Source of the DNA: G963701675 sp963701675
Lineage (GTDB): Bacteria > Planctomycetota > Planctomycetia > Gemmatales > Gemmataceae
Assembly: GCA_963701675.1 (NCBI GenBank)
Contig: OY969623.1
Span: 5,580,001 to 5,644,000, forward strand
Reading direction: 5' to 3'
Length of the DNA stretch: 64,000 nucleotides
Within the stretch, counting starts at the first letter, position 1. Each line of letters opens with the position of its first letter. Under the pieces are notes generated by a model. It was not told where the DNA came from. It made no database searches and saw nothing but the letters and a program-made list of their open reading frames with translations. Positions 16,969-26,667 of this stretch are shown one piece after another. The translations under genes were made by a program, and so were the position numbers.

Positions 16969-17973
16969 CTACATTTGGATACAGATCTTTCCGACATGGG
17001 CCCCGCTTTCCATGTATTGCATCGCCTCACGAATCTCATTGAAGCCGAATACTCGGTCCACCACCGGCTGAAGCTGATGCAGTTGGATGGCGCGATTCAT
17101 CGCCTCAAACATGACCCGCGATCCAACAAAAATCCCTTGGACGCAAACGTTCTTCATCAGAATCGGCGTCGGGTTCACTTGACCCGCCCCCGACAGCACG
17201 CCAATCAGGCTAATGCGTCCTCCCATGCGAACCGCACGCAGCGACTGTGCCAACGTTCCGGCGCCGCCGACCTCCACGACATGGTCAACGCCGTGTCCCG
17301 TTTGCTCGCGCGCCCAATCGCCCCAGTCCGGCACCCCCTTGTAATTGACGACCGCGTCGGCGCCCAGGTCTTTCACGCGTAGCAGCTTGGCGTCACTACT
17401 CGAAGTCGCGAAAACCTTGGCGCCCGCCGTATGTGCGAATTGCAGGGCAAAGATGGAGACGCCTCCGGTGCCCTGAACTAACACCGTATCGCCCGGTTGA
17501 AGGCGATCTTCATGCATTAACGCATGCCACGCCGTCACGGCCGCACAGGGAAGCGTGGCGGCTTCAACTTCCGACAAATGTGCCGGATACGCTACGACGC
17601 CATCGGCGGGCAGAACGACATACTCTGCCAACATGCCGACGCCGCCTCCGCCTAGCGCCGTTCGGCCTTTCGCCTCTGTGGGTGGTCCTTCGATCCATCC
17701 CGGCATGAACGCGCCGGCGACCGGATCGCCGACTCTAACCCGGGTCACACCTTCTCCGACTTCGGTCACCACGCCGACGCCGTCGGAAAGCGGTACGATT
17801 GGTAATCGCAGTTTGGGGTTATACACTCCTTTGACCATCATCAGATCGCGATAATTGAGCGACCAGGCGCGCATCCTCAGGACGACTTCACCATACCCCG
17901 CCCGCGGCTCGGGCCGATCGACAACGGTGAGTGAATCGAAACCGAACGAGTTTTGAAGTTCGATGGCTTTCAT
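16969..17973 (-). CDS. Zinc-independent MDR alcohol dehydrogenase/quinone oxidoreductase-like enzyme
   Basis: A 334-residue medium-chain dehydrogenase/reductase. The GroES-like N-domain shows AWSLNYRDLMMVKG and PLSDGVGVVTEVGEGV. The Rossmann domain has VLVQGTGGVSIFALQFA as the NAD(P)-binding turn and VDHVVEVGGAGT. The cysteine/histidine ligands for catalytic and structural zinc are absent, as in quinone-oxidoreductase-like members, so it likely reduces quinones or enoyl substrates with NADPH. It stands alone, divergent from the small membrane protein at 18057. Confidence 0.85.
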   Translation of the reverse strand: MKAIELQNSFGFDSLTVVDRPEPRAGYGEVVLRMRAWSLNYRDLMMVKGVYNPKLRLPIVPLSDGVGVVTEVGEGVTRVRVGDPVAGAFMPGWIEGPPTEAKGRTALGGGGVGMLAEYVVLPADGVVAYPAHLSEVEAATLPCAAVTAWHALMHEDRLQPGDTVLVQGTGGVSIFALQFAHTAGAKVFATSSSDAKLLRVKDLGADAVVNYKGVPDWGDWAREQTGHGVDHVVEVGGAGTLAQSLRAVRMGGRISLIGVLSGAGQVNPTPILMKNVCVQGIFVGSRVMFEAMNRAIQLHQLQPVVDRVFGFNEIREAMQYMESGAHVGKICIQM

Positions 17974-18056
17974 GTGATTATTCTCATTGTAGCGGAGTAT
18001 GCCGGTTCTCCGTAAGGCGTTGGTATACTACAAGCGTTGCGAATACAGCATTAGCC

Positions 18057-18539
18057 ATGAACTTCGAGCGTATCTTTGACGCCGACGACGCAGGATACCG
18101 AACATGGTGGTTTCCTGCGATCGGGCTAATGTTCCTGCTCTTCGGCCTGGGCACTTTGATCTATCGACAAAGGAACCCTAATCCGACCTTGAGCCGGTAT
18201 TATCGTGTGTTTCCGTATTTGATTACCGGCTTTGCAGCTCTTTGGTTTGTGTTAACCTTTATCGGAACTTTTTCAGAGTATTGGGAACTCCGTCAAGCGC
18301 TCAGGTCCGGGCAGTACGAGATCGTTGAAGGCAAAGTAGTTGATTTCGTGCCGATGCCGGTGCACGGGCATGCGCGGGAACGGTTTGCCGTGAATGGTCA
18401 TCGTTACGAATATTCCGATTTTGGTATCACTGCGGGGTTTAACAACACCCAATCTCATGGTGGTCCCATAAGAGAGGGGTTGCATGTGCGAATTGCTGAC
18501 GTTCGCGGAAAGATCGCTCGACTGGAAATCGCCCGGTGA
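18057..18539 (+). CDS. Small membrane protein of unknown function
   Basis: ATG 18057 gives 160 residues. Two spans (GLMFLLFGLGTLIY and YLITGFAALWFVLTFIG) are followed by an exported or cytoplasmic beta-rich domain. The domain has VEGKVVDFVPMPVHG, RFAVNGHRYEYSD and SHGGPIREGLHVRI. These resemble a widespread uncharacterised family; I cannot name a role. The codons upstream of 18057 overlap the divergent dehydrogenase gene and are not part of it. Confidence 0.65.
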   Translation: MNFERIFDADDAGYRTWWFPAIGLMFLLFGLGTLIYRQRNPNPTLSRYYRVFPYLITGFAALWFVLTFIGTFSEYWELRQALRSGQYEIVEGKVVDFVPMPVHGHARERFAVNGHRYEYSDFGITAGFNNTQSHGGPIREGLHVRIADVRGKIARLEIAR

Positions 18540-18628
18540 TAAAAGGCAGCCAACCGGGAATCGCGATGCGTCAGTGCCGGCAATGCACACACGCACTCCC
18601 GTCTAAAGCACGGGCGATTCTCTCCCAT

Positions 18629-19078
18629 TCAACCGACCTCATAGAAGGTAGCAAGAAAAATGTTCAATACCGCAAGGGACGTGACGACTATCTTTATGAC
18701 AAACGAATTGGCGGGGATCCAAGGTTTCTTGTATCGAAAGGCAGAAACCACGTCAGCGGCCTTGCCAAGCCAGAACCACGTTATGACAAACAGCGACAAG
18801 CCGATCACGACAAGCCAACCGGCAAAGGCGAACGGCTCGTTACCGAAGGCAGACCAATACCCGGGATTCTGATATCCGCCCATGAGCTGAATCGTTCCCA
18901 ACAACAAGGGCGTTACCGTATACAAGCCCGCGGCTATTCGAAAGAAATGAACAGCGGAAACCCGATCGACCAGTCGGTCACGAATGATTGGTCTCATTTC
19001 AGTCCAGAGGTTCCCAGTAGTGACAACCCCGACTGGTACGCAGAAAAACCAAAAATAAGTAAGAATGTGTCCAAGCAT
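18629..19078 (-). CDS. Hypothetical four-span membrane protein
   Basis: A 149-residue protein with four hydrophobic segments (near 5-22, 50-68, 86-104 and 125-142) and short charged loops. No motif was recognised. It is convergent with the small membrane protein gene at 18057-18539, with 89 bp between the stops. The 157 bp between its start and the HerA-like gene at 19236 hold nothing I can identify. Confidence 0.55.
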   Translation of the reverse strand: MLGHILTYFWFFCVPVGVVTTGNLWTEMRPIIRDRLVDRVSAVHFFRIAAGLYTVTPLLLGTIQLMGGYQNPGYWSAFGNEPFAFAGWLVVIGLSLFVITWFWLGKAADVVSAFRYKKPWIPANSFVIKIVVTSLAVLNIFLATFYEVG

Positions 19079-19235
19079 ATCGGGGAGAATCTGATGGTGT
19101 CAGAGCGGCATTCCTGGCGCCCATTTTTATTGTATCTCGCCACGATTCCCTCTAACATGTGGCTGTACTATTTGTCCGGCGATGGGACCCGGCCGACGAA
19201 CGGCGGCAAGTGAATTACTTGGTGACCAATGGCTA

Positions 19236-20696
19236 TTACCGTCGGCGGCGAGAACCGCCGAGGATTCCGCCGAGAATGCCGCGAGAAATCGCGCGGCCGA
19301 TGGAGTTGGCGATCGTTCGAGTGGCACTAGTGGCGAAGGCCGTTGTGAGCTTTTCAAAAACGCCCGGCTTCTTCTTGGCCGCGACCTTTTCCTCTTCCAC
19401 CTTCGTTTTATCCTCGGCGGCCTTCTTGGCTCGCTCCAGGAGCTTTTCGTAGGCCGACTCGCGGTCAATCATTTTTTCGTAGTGACCGTACACCGGCGAT
19501 CGTTTGATGATCTGCTGGCGTTGGTTCACGGTAATCGGGCCGAGCTGGCTCCCGGGCGGCAAGATCAGGGCACGCTCAACCACACCCGGCGTGCCCTTAT
19601 CATCCAAGAACGAAACGAGGCCTTCACCGACGGCCAGTTGCGTAATCGCCGTCTCCACGTCAAACGCGGGGTTCCTGCGAAACGTCTGGGCCGCGGCTTT
19701 GACGCTTTTCTGATCCCGCGGGGTGAAAGCGCGGAGTGCGTGTTGCACCCGGTTGCCAAGTTGCCCAAGCACCGATTCCGGAATGTCGAGCGGATTCTGG
19801 GTAACGAAGAAGACTCCGACGCCTTTGGAACGAATAAGGCGAACCACTTGCTCGATCTTTTCCAGAAGCGCTTCGGGAACATCGTCGAAGAGGAAATGGG
19901 CCTCATCGAAGAAGAAGACCATCCGCGGCTTTTCGGGGTCGCCGACTTCGGGCAATTCTTCGAATAGCTCGGACAGCATCCAAAGCAGGAAGGTCGCATA
20001 CGTCTTCGGGGCCGACATGAGTTTGTCTGCGGCGAGTATGTTGACGACGCCTTTGCCTTCCTCGGTTTGTACCAGGTCCATGAGATCGAGTGCTGGTTCG
20101 CCGAAGAGTTTGTCGCCGCCTTGCTGCTCGAGCGTCAGCAAGCCGCGCTGAATCGCGCCAACGCTGGCCGCCGACACGTTTCCGTGCTGGATGGTGAATT
20201 CCCTGGCATTGTCCCCGACGTATTGGAGCATCGCCCGCAGGTCTTTGAGATCGAGCAATAACAACCCGTTTTCGTCGGCAATCTTGAATGTCAACGCCAG
20301 CACGCCGGCTTGTGTTGGGTTCAAATCAAGCAGCCGGCTCAAGAGCAGAGGCCCCATTTCCGAGATCGTTGACCGCACGGGATGGCCTTGCTCACCAAAG
20401 ACATCCCAGAATCGGACCGGACAACCGAAGAATCGAAAATCCGTCAGACCGAGCGTTTGAATCCTCTCGGCGATCTTGGGCGTAGCCGTGCCTGGCTGGC
20501 TCATTCCCGAGAGATCGCCTTTGACGTCCGCCATGAAGGTCGGCACGCCGATCTTGCTGAAACCCTCGGCCATGCCCTGAAGCGTCACGGTCTTGCCGGT
20601 TCCCGTTGCGCCGGCAACTAGCCCGTGCCGATTGGCCATACGCGGAAGCAGACAGATATTGGTCTGGCTCTTGGCAACCACAATGGAAGAAGCCAT
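19236..20696 (-). CDS. HerA-like helicase/ATPase, DUF853 (YjgR) family
   Basis: ATG 20696 (MASSIVVAKS, GGAG 7 nt upstream) gives 486 residues. The Walker A motif is AGATGTGKTVT, followed by FMADVKGDLSGMSQPG, the DUF853 hallmark. Walker B is MVFFFDEAHFLFD, and LIRSKGVGVFFVTQNP is also conserved in HerA-like DNA translocases. The C-terminal third is charged and ends in an R/G-rich tail. The family is cytoplasmic and of unproven role, though related to HerA DNA translocases. The next gene upstream, 33 bp away, is RNase E/G on the same strand. Confidence 0.88.
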   Translation of the reverse strand: MASSIVVAKSQTNICLLPRMANRHGLVAGATGTGKTVTLQGMAEGFSKIGVPTFMADVKGDLSGMSQPGTATPKIAERIQTLGLTDFRFFGCPVRFWDVFGEQGHPVRSTISEMGPLLLSRLLDLNPTQAGVLALTFKIADENGLLLLDLKDLRAMLQYVGDNAREFTIQHGNVSAASVGAIQRGLLTLEQQGGDKLFGEPALDLMDLVQTEEGKGVVNILAADKLMSAPKTYATFLLWMLSELFEELPEVGDPEKPRMVFFFDEAHFLFDDVPEALLEKIEQVVRLIRSKGVGVFFVTQNPLDIPESVLGQLGNRVQHALRAFTPRDQKSVKAAAQTFRRNPAFDVETAITQLAVGEGLVSFLDDKGTPGVVERALILPPGSQLGPITVNQRQQIIKRSPVYGHYEKMIDRESAYEKLLERAKKAAEDKTKVEEEKVAAKKKPGVFEKLTTAFATSATRTIANSIGRAISRGILGGILGGSRRRR

Positions 20697-20729
20697 TGAT
20701 GAACTCCGGATTGCAACGGCGTCCACGCC

Positions 20730-22946
20730 TTAACGGCGACGCGACCTGGGATCTTCTGGGGACATGAACTTGATCTCGTTGTCGTTTTGGTCAAAGCTGG
20801 CGAATTCCAACGATTCGGGTGAAGCCGTGGCCGATCCCGCGATCGACACCTGAATCTGTCGGGTTTCCTCCAGACGGGTTATCTCCCGCCGTTTCTTGTT
20901 CAACAAATAGTTCGCGACGTCCTCGGCCACGCGAATCTGGATGCGTTGCACGCCTCGATGGTGGCCGGCCAACTGCATCATGCGCATCACGTCGATGCTC
21001 ATACTCTCACATGTCTTGACCTGGCCGGTGCCGACGCAATGCGCACAATCCTGGTACACGCTGCGCTTGAGCGACGGTCGAATCCGCTGCCGTGTCATTT
21101 CAATCAGACCGAACGCGGAGATTCGCAGAATCTTGGTGCGGGCGCGATCGCGTTTTACCGCATCGCGCAATGCCCGCTCAACTCCCCGGCGGTGTTTCTC
21201 GTCCCGCATGTCGATGAAGTCATTGACAATCACCCCGCCCAAATCGCGCAGACGGAGTTGCCGGGCAATCTCCTTGGCCGCCAAGAGGTTCATCTGAAAC
21301 GCGGTTTCTTCCGCATTGTTGTCGGCCCGGAAGTTGCCGCTGTTGACGTCGATCGCCACCAACGCTTCCGTTTGGTCGATGACAATCGAACCGCCGTTCG
21401 GCAGCGGCACGTGTCGCTGTTGGATGCGGGCAATTTCCTCTTCGATGCCGTACTTGTGAAAGAGAGGTTCCGGGGCCGAATAATGATGCAGCCGCGATGA
21501 ATACCGAGGCATGATCGTTTGCAGGAACTCTTGCGCGTTCTCGAACGAATCTTTCTCATCCACCCAAATCGTGTCGATTTCGTTCGTGAAAGTGTCGCGC
21601 AGCGTCCGGCGGATCATGTCGCTTTCTTTGTAGATTACGGCCGGCGAGCGTTCGCGGCGAATTCGCCGAGCCACGGCCATCCAGAGACGCGATAAATAGG
21701 CAAGGTCGCGCTGAAGTTCTTTCTTGGCCTTGTCCATCCCGGCGGTTCGAATGATGAACCCCAAGCCGCGGGGCGGATTCAGTTCGTTCATGATCTCACG
21801 TAGGCGTCGACGTTGCTCGTCGTCGGCGATTTTTCGTGAGACGCCGATACGATTCAAACCGGGCATCAGGACCAAGTAACGCCCGGCAATGCTGATGTAC
21901 GTGCTTAGGGTTGGGCCCTTGGTGCCGATCCCTTCCTTGATGACCTGAACAAGAACCTCTTGCCCGCGCTTGAAGACGTCTTGAATAAGTGGTTTCGGTC
22001 GGCCGAAAGCTGCCCGGTTGGGAAATCGCCGGCCGCGCGGCGGCGGACGGTCGCCACCGCCACCGTTGTAACGCTTTCGTCGAGGCCTCGGCCCGTCTAA
22101 GTCGTCCCCTCCGTCCGTGGTCATCGGGCCTGCTTCGATTTCGGCGGACTCGTCCATCGGCGTTGAATCCGCCGCCCACGGGTCCGAAAGCTCCGGCTCT
22201 GAGTCTAGGTCCGGCGGAGGAACTTCGCCGGCGTGCGAAAGTGAAAAAGTATCCGCTGGCGCTTCATCTTCGAAGGAACCCGATGCGTTCGTTTCGTCGT
22301 CATCGATTTCATCGGTCCGCCGCTCCGCCGAATCCATGAAGCGAGGTCTCGGCTCGTCATCGTCGGTTTCCGGTGCGTTCGAATCTTCCGTTTCGTTTCC
22401 TTCGTTCTCGATACCGTCGGGCTCTTCGAATGACGGCCGTGTTGTTTCGGAATCAGCCGGATACGCAATGTCCAGCCGTGGTCCACGATCGCGCGGGTCA
22501 TCGCGGTGCGTCGGTGGCGCCGACTGGTCAGAATCAAAATCCATGTCTGGTTCCGCATCGGGTGGCGACGCGATCGCGATGTCATAAATCGGGTCGGCGA
22601 CCTCGCGACGGCGTGGCCGGCCTTGGTCGTTCGAGCGAGGCCCACCACGATAACGGTCGCGCCCGCCGCGGAACCGGGACCCGCCGTCGCCGCGACGTTC
22701 GAGATGCCGATAATAGGCGGGTTCGACATCCGATACGTGCAGGAAGCCGTTGCGGCCGACGCCGAAATCCACAAATGCCGCCTGGATGCTGGGCTCAATG
22801 TTGACAATGCGGCCCTTGTAAATGTTACCCACATAACTCTCGTGACTGGTGCGCTCCACATAGAGTTCCTCGAGGACGCCGTCTTCCATGATGGCGATAC
22901 GGCATTCCTCGGGCTGAAGCACGTTGATAAGCATTTCCTTTTTCAT
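20730..22946 (-). CDS. Ribonuclease E/G family protein with a large acidic insert in the S1 domain
   Basis: A 738-residue endoribonuclease. The N-terminus (MLINVLQPEECRIAIMEDG, YVGNIYKGRIVNIEPSIQAA) begins the split S1 domain. The second S1 half (RGQEVLVQVIKEGIGTKGP) starts only at about 330. The 230-residue region between is acidic and low-complexity with Asp/Glu, Pro and Arg-Gly stretches. The RNase core has the metal-binding AIDVNSGNF (about 532) and NDFIDMRDEKH (about 577). The Zn-link appears as CAHCVGTG. It should cleave AU-rich single-stranded RNA in mRNA turnover and rRNA maturation. The start overlaps the DUF2344 stop by 4 bp. Confidence 0.9.
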   Translation of the reverse strand: MKKEMLINVLQPEECRIAIMEDGVLEELYVERTSHESYVGNIYKGRIVNIEPSIQAAFVDFGVGRNGFLHVSDVEPAYYRHLERRGDGGSRFRGGRDRYRGGPRSNDQGRPRRREVADPIYDIAIASPPDAEPDMDFDSDQSAPPTHRDDPRDRGPRLDIAYPADSETTRPSFEEPDGIENEGNETEDSNAPETDDDEPRPRFMDSAERRTDEIDDDETNASGSFEDEAPADTFSLSHAGEVPPPDLDSEPELSDPWAADSTPMDESAEIEAGPMTTDGGDDLDGPRPRRKRYNGGGGDRPPPRGRRFPNRAAFGRPKPLIQDVFKRGQEVLVQVIKEGIGTKGPTLSTYISIAGRYLVLMPGLNRIGVSRKIADDEQRRRLREIMNELNPPRGLGFIIRTAGMDKAKKELQRDLAYLSRLWMAVARRIRRERSPAVIYKESDMIRRTLRDTFTNEIDTIWVDEKDSFENAQEFLQTIMPRYSSRLHHYSAPEPLFHKYGIEEEIARIQQRHVPLPNGGSIVIDQTEALVAIDVNSGNFRADNNAEETAFQMNLLAAKEIARQLRLRDLGGVIVNDFIDMRDEKHRRGVERALRDAVKRDRARTKILRISAFGLIEMTRQRIRPSLKRSVYQDCAHCVGTGQVKTCESMSIDVMRMMQLAGHHRGVQRIQIRVAEDVANYLLNKKRREITRLEETRQIQVSIAGSATASPESLEFASFDQNDNEIKFMSPEDPRSRRR

Positions 22947-23725
22947 GAATCTCCTTCAAGCTGGTTGGGCCAGGCCGACACCGCCGCGGCAGATTCCTGC
23001 GGTCGACGGCTGGCGGCGTCTGGCAAAATACATGGGGAGGCAAGTGTCGAATCAAATGCACTTGCCTCCAGCGGCTCCTTCAGAAGCCCAGGTGTTTCAT
23101 CAACAAGTTCAATTTCGGTGCGTTCAAGAACCGCGCCGGCATCCAGACAGTCGCCAAGCTCCAGTAGACGGACGACTTCATCCGGACGCGCGGTCCCGTT
23201 GGGTGTCACTTCAAAACGCATTTCGAGGGCATCTTCTTTTACCTGCAACTGAAACAAATACGGTCGGACATCGATGGTCCGTGGTTCGGGTTTGGTCCGT
23301 TGGACGAGGCATTCCGCAGCGGACATGATCTCGGCGATTCGTTGTGCTGTGCGAACACGCCGCTCGGCGGTTACCGGGAGGCGGTACGTCACACGACGAA
23401 CTTGCGCGCCGGCTTTCGGACCGATTCTCTGAACGGATAGGAATTCCAGCCCGTCGGGCGCGTGTCGTGCCAGCCGTGAATGAATCTCATTCGCGTCGAC
23501 TTCGGCGTCCAATTCCAATTCAACGATTTCCTGGTGTCCGACGATTCCGAGGCCAAGGGAAAGGGCAAAGACCAGACGTGGTTTGGGATTGAAGCCGGCC
23601 GTCGAGTGGAATGGTAGCTCTGCACGGCGCAGCATTCGCTCGAAGCAGCGCATGAGATCGTGATGACTGATTAGCCGAAGCGCGCCGCTCTTTTTGAAAC
23701 GGATTCGAACCTTGTCGCAAACCAT
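22943..23725 (-). CDS. DUF2344 (radical-SAM-associated, TIGR03936) protein
   Basis: A 260-residue protein with the DUF2344 N-terminus VRIRFKKSGALRLISHHDLM, RAELPFHSTAGFNPKPR and FALSLGLGIVG. In many bacteria the domain is fused to, or next to, a B12-binding radical SAM protein. Here no such partner is adjacent. It overlaps the RNase E/G gene by 4 bp, an arrangement also known elsewhere, which suggests an RNA-related role. The last 40 residues are weakly conserved. Biochemical function unknown. Confidence 0.82.
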   Translation of the reverse strand: MVCDKVRIRFKKSGALRLISHHDLMRCFERMLRRAELPFHSTAGFNPKPRLVFALSLGLGIVGHQEIVELELDAEVDANEIHSRLARHAPDGLEFLSVQRIGPKAGAQVRRVTYRLPVTAERRVRTAQRIAEIMSAAECLVQRTKPEPRTIDVRPYLFQLQVKEDALEMRFEVTPNGTARPDEVVRLLELGDCLDAGAVLERTEIELVDETPGLLKEPLEASAFDSTLASPCILPDAASRRPQESAAAVSAWPNQLEGDS

Positions 23726-23979
23726 GCCAGCCGTCTACTCCAGGCAACGCAGCATCGGCGAGTCGGCTGCGTGGGGCGTCCGGAACGTATCGGCGCGGCG
23801 TTCTCCGTGTCAGGTCGCCCGCATGGGGGGCGGTGGGACAAACGAACGTGACGAGCAGAAGGCCGGGAACCCATTTCGCCGATCTACCGAAACGGAAACG
23901 AGGTTTCCGCCGGCGGAGAGTTTCCGGGCTTGGTTCAACACGTCGCCGGGCAATCATGTTGCCCGCCCTTGGTCCAACT

Positions 23980-25728
23980 CTAGTTGAACACTTCCGGGAG
24001 AATGCGCCGAGTTTGTTCCCTCAAGTAGTTATTAACATCGCGTGCCGTGTCCATGTTCATCGCTTCCTGAGCCACTTGCTCTGCTTCCGCGATGGAAACG
24101 GAACGAATAATCTTCTTAATCTCCGGTATATTATGGGGCGTGACACTCAACTGTCGCAGTCCGAGTCCCAATAGCATCGCCGTATACATGGGCTCGCCGC
24201 TCATTTCGCCGCAGACGTTGACCTCGATGTTGTTCTTTCGCGCCGCCTTGACCACCATGTCGATGAGTCGCAGCACCGCCGGATCGCCGGGGCTGTACAA
24301 CGATGCCATGGCCTCACTTGTGCGATCCGCCGCCAGCGTGTACTGAATCAAGTCATTGGTGCCTATCGAAAAAAAACTGACCTCTTTGGCCATGTGCTCG
24401 GCCATGATGGCCGCCGACGGAACTTCGATCATGGTTCCGATCGGAATCCGCGTGTTGAAGCTAATGCCTTCGTCTTCCAGATCCTCCTTCACTTCCGAGA
24501 GGATCATTTTGCACTGTCGCAGCTCCAACAGGGTGCTCACCATGGGGAACATGATGCGCACATTGCCTAAAGCACTGGCCCTTAAGATGGCACGCATCTG
24601 CGTTTTGAACAAGGTCAAATTCCGGAGACACAAGCGAACACTGCGCACACCCAGAAAAGGGTTTCGTTCTTCGCCGGCCGGATCGACTTGCGTTGCGAAC
24701 TTGTCCGCGCCCAGATCGAGGGTGCGAATGACCACGGGCTTGGTGGAACCGATGGTGCGAAGAACCGTGATGTAGGCTTCGAGATGCTCAGCTTCGGTGG
24801 GATCAGTCTCCTTGCCGAGATAGAGGAATTCCGTTCGATACAACCCGACACCATCGGCGCCGCGTGCCACGCAATGCTCCGCTTCCTGTGGAAACTCGAT
24901 GTTGCCCAGGAGCGGAATTCGCGCACCATCCCGAGTTTCAGCGGGTAGATCGCGTAATTCACTCAGGCGCGTCTCGAATGTCTGGAAACTGCGACGCGTG
25001 TTCTCGTAGTGTTGCAGTGTCTCTTCGTCGGGGTTCAAGATGACGACGCCGCGATTGCCGTCGACAATCACGACGTCACCGCCGGAAACGTCGGTGACAA
25101 ACTTGCCGAGACCGACGACCGCGGGAATCTCCATTGCCCCGGCAATGATGGCCGTGTGACTTGCACGTCCGCCGGCTTCGGTGGCGAAGGCGTGCACCAT
25201 TTCCGGATCGAGGTTGGCTGCTTCACTTGGCGTTAGGTCATGGGCCAGGACGATGACCGGTTGCGTCAAATGTTGTAACTGTTCGCGGTTTCGGCCTAGG
25301 AGGTGATGCAGGATGCGTTTTTCAATGTCGAATAAGTCGGCCGCACGGGCGGCGAACTTCGCATTCCCCAGGCTCTCCAACGCCTTGGAATGGCGACGGA
25401 GCACATTGCTGACGGCATACTCGGCGGCATGTCCTTGCTCTCGAATCAAGGATTCCATCTCGGCTGCCAATCCCTTGTCTTCGATCATCTTGGCGTGGGC
25501 GCCGAAAATCGCGCCGTAGTGTCGGCCGAGTTTCTCCGTCACTGCTTTCTGGTGTTCGCGCGCATCACGAGCAGCGGCGGCAAGAGCCTGCCGCAATCGC
25601 TTGACCTCTTGTCCCAGGCCATCGCTGCCGACGAATCGGGTGGGAATTCGGAACCATTCGGTGTCACGCACCATGGCGGGACCAATGGCCACGCCCGGGG
25701 AAACCGCGGTGCCGCGTTTGATTTCCAT
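23980..25728 (-). CDS. ptsI: Phosphoenolpyruvate-protein phosphotransferase (enzyme I)
   Basis: ATG 25728 (MEIKRGTAVSPGVAIGPAMV) gives 582 residues, close to E. coli enzyme I. The phosphorylated histidine is H191 in GGRASHTAIIAG. The PEP-binding TIM barrel has LYRTEFLYL, VVIRTLDLGADK, FFSIGTNDLIQY and a cysteine in EVNVCGEMSG. It starts the PTS relay by moving phosphate from PEP to HPr. It is the last gene of hpf-ptsN-ptsH-ptsI. The open frame extends upstream to 25863 over ptsH without family similarity. No sugar permease is nearby, so a regulatory PTS is likely. Confidence 0.93.
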   Translation of the reverse strand: MEIKRGTAVSPGVAIGPAMVRDTEWFRIPTRFVGSDGLGQEVKRLRQALAAAARDAREHQKAVTEKLGRHYGAIFGAHAKMIEDKGLAAEMESLIREQGHAAEYAVSNVLRRHSKALESLGNAKFAARAADLFDIEKRILHHLLGRNREQLQHLTQPVIVLAHDLTPSEAANLDPEMVHAFATEAGGRASHTAIIAGAMEIPAVVGLGKFVTDVSGGDVVIVDGNRGVVILNPDEETLQHYENTRRSFQTFETRLSELRDLPAETRDGARIPLLGNIEFPQEAEHCVARGADGVGLYRTEFLYLGKETDPTEAEHLEAYITVLRTIGSTKPVVIRTLDLGADKFATQVDPAGEERNPFLGVRSVRLCLRNLTLFKTQMRAILRASALGNVRIMFPMVSTLLELRQCKMILSEVKEDLEDEGISFNTRIPIGTMIEVPSAAIMAEHMAKEVSFFSIGTNDLIQYTLAADRTSEAMASLYSPGDPAVLRLIDMVVKAARKNNIEVNVCGEMSGEPMYTAMLLGLGLRQLSVTPHNIPEIKKIIRSVSIAEAEQVAQEAMNMDTARDVNNYLREQTRRILPEVFN

Positions 25729-25792
25729 GTCGATTGTACGCTCGTTTCGCGGCGACTTGCAATGGATTCGCCAAAGCTCGCCGCGTTTCAAA

Positions 25793-26167
25793 TTAAGGGA
25801 GGTCATCCGCGCTTGGGGCCGCCAGGATTTCCGCCAGCCGAGCAATGGCTTCGCCGGCGTCAACGCCGCAAACCTCCAGGTCGATTTCCGTCCCTTGCTC
25901 CGCCGCCAAGAACAAAAGCTCCAGCGGACTCTTGCCGTTCACGCGCTGATCCGCTTTGGCGAGGGTGACGGTACTCTTGAACCCATTAGCCGCCTCGGCG
26001 AAGACTGTCGCCGGTCGCATGTGAAATCCGTGTGGATTCGTGATGGTCACCTGGCGGCGTAGTGTCTGGTCTTTAGTGTCCTGGCTCAATCCCTGCGCCG
26101 GTACGGATGAATCGGTCGGAGCACCGTTGGGCGGCGCCGGGCTTTGTGGCAATGGGTTGTGGCTCAT
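25793..26167 (-). CDS. ptsH: HPr-family phosphocarrier protein with an N-terminal extension
   Basis: ATG 26167 gives 124 residues, about 35 longer than usual HPr. The extra N-terminus is rich in Pro, Ser and Gln. The core carries NPHGFHMRPATVF with the phospho-histidine H49. The regulatory serine is S80 in VNGKSPLELLFLAA, spaced 31 residues from the histidine as in His15/Ser46 of HPr. Ser80 would allow HPr-kinase control if such a kinase exists. It accepts phosphate from enzyme I and passes it to the PtsN protein encoded just upstream. Confidence 0.9.
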   Translation of the reverse strand: MSHNPLPQSPAPPNGAPTDSSVPAQGLSQDTKDQTLRRQVTITNPHGFHMRPATVFAEAANGFKSTVTLAKADQRVNGKSPLELLFLAAEQGTEIDLEVCGVDAGEAIARLAEILAAPSADDLP

Positions 26168-26202
26168 GGCGATATCCAGGTTCGACGACAATGCTCCGAC
26201 GT

Positions 26203-26667
26203 CTATGGATGGTCCGCATCCGTTAGCAGCTCCCAAACCTTGTCTTTGGTGGGAGCTTCGCGAAGCGCCCGGACAAAGCTCTCGTCCCGCAGGCTCCGCG
26301 ACACGTTCTCCAAGGCGCGAAGATGATCGCCGGACCGGTCCTGGGGCGAGATGAGGAGAACCAAGACATACACCGGTTCTCCGTCCAGGCTATCAAAGGC
26401 AACGCCCGGTTGCGACAACGCCACGGTGCCGAAAAGACGGGTCACGCTAGCATGCTTGGCATGGGGAATGGCGACGCCGCGGCCGATCCCCGTCGAGCCG
26501 AGCAGCTCGCGTTTGAGAACGGCTTTGACCACTTCTTCGACATCCCCGCCGCTGAAATAGCCGGCGCCGCGCAGGCTCTCAAGCATTTCCCGGATGGCGC
26601 CTTCCTTGTTCGTGGCCGTCAGCGCGGGGAGAATTGCCTCACGGACCACGAAATCGGACATTTTCAT
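26203..26667 (-). CDS. ptsN: PTS EIIA-Ntr-like protein
   Basis: A 154-residue EIIA of the fructose/nitrogen type. The phosphorylated histidine is H69 in GVAIPHAKH. The family pattern continues with VYVLVLLISPQDRSGDHL and ENVSRSLRD. PtsN usually regulates potassium and nitrogen or carbon balance rather than importing sugar. It overlaps hpf by 4 bp upstream and lies 35 bp from ptsH. The hpf-ptsN pairing is also known from rpoN loci of Proteobacteria. Confidence 0.93.
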   Translation of the reverse strand: MKMSDFVVREAILPALTATNKEGAIREMLESLRGAGYFSGGDVEEVVKAVLKRELLGSTGIGRGVAIPHAKHASVTRLFGTVALSQPGVAFDSLDGEPVYVLVLLISPQDRSGDHLRALENVSRSLRDESFVRALREAPTKDKVWELLTDADHP

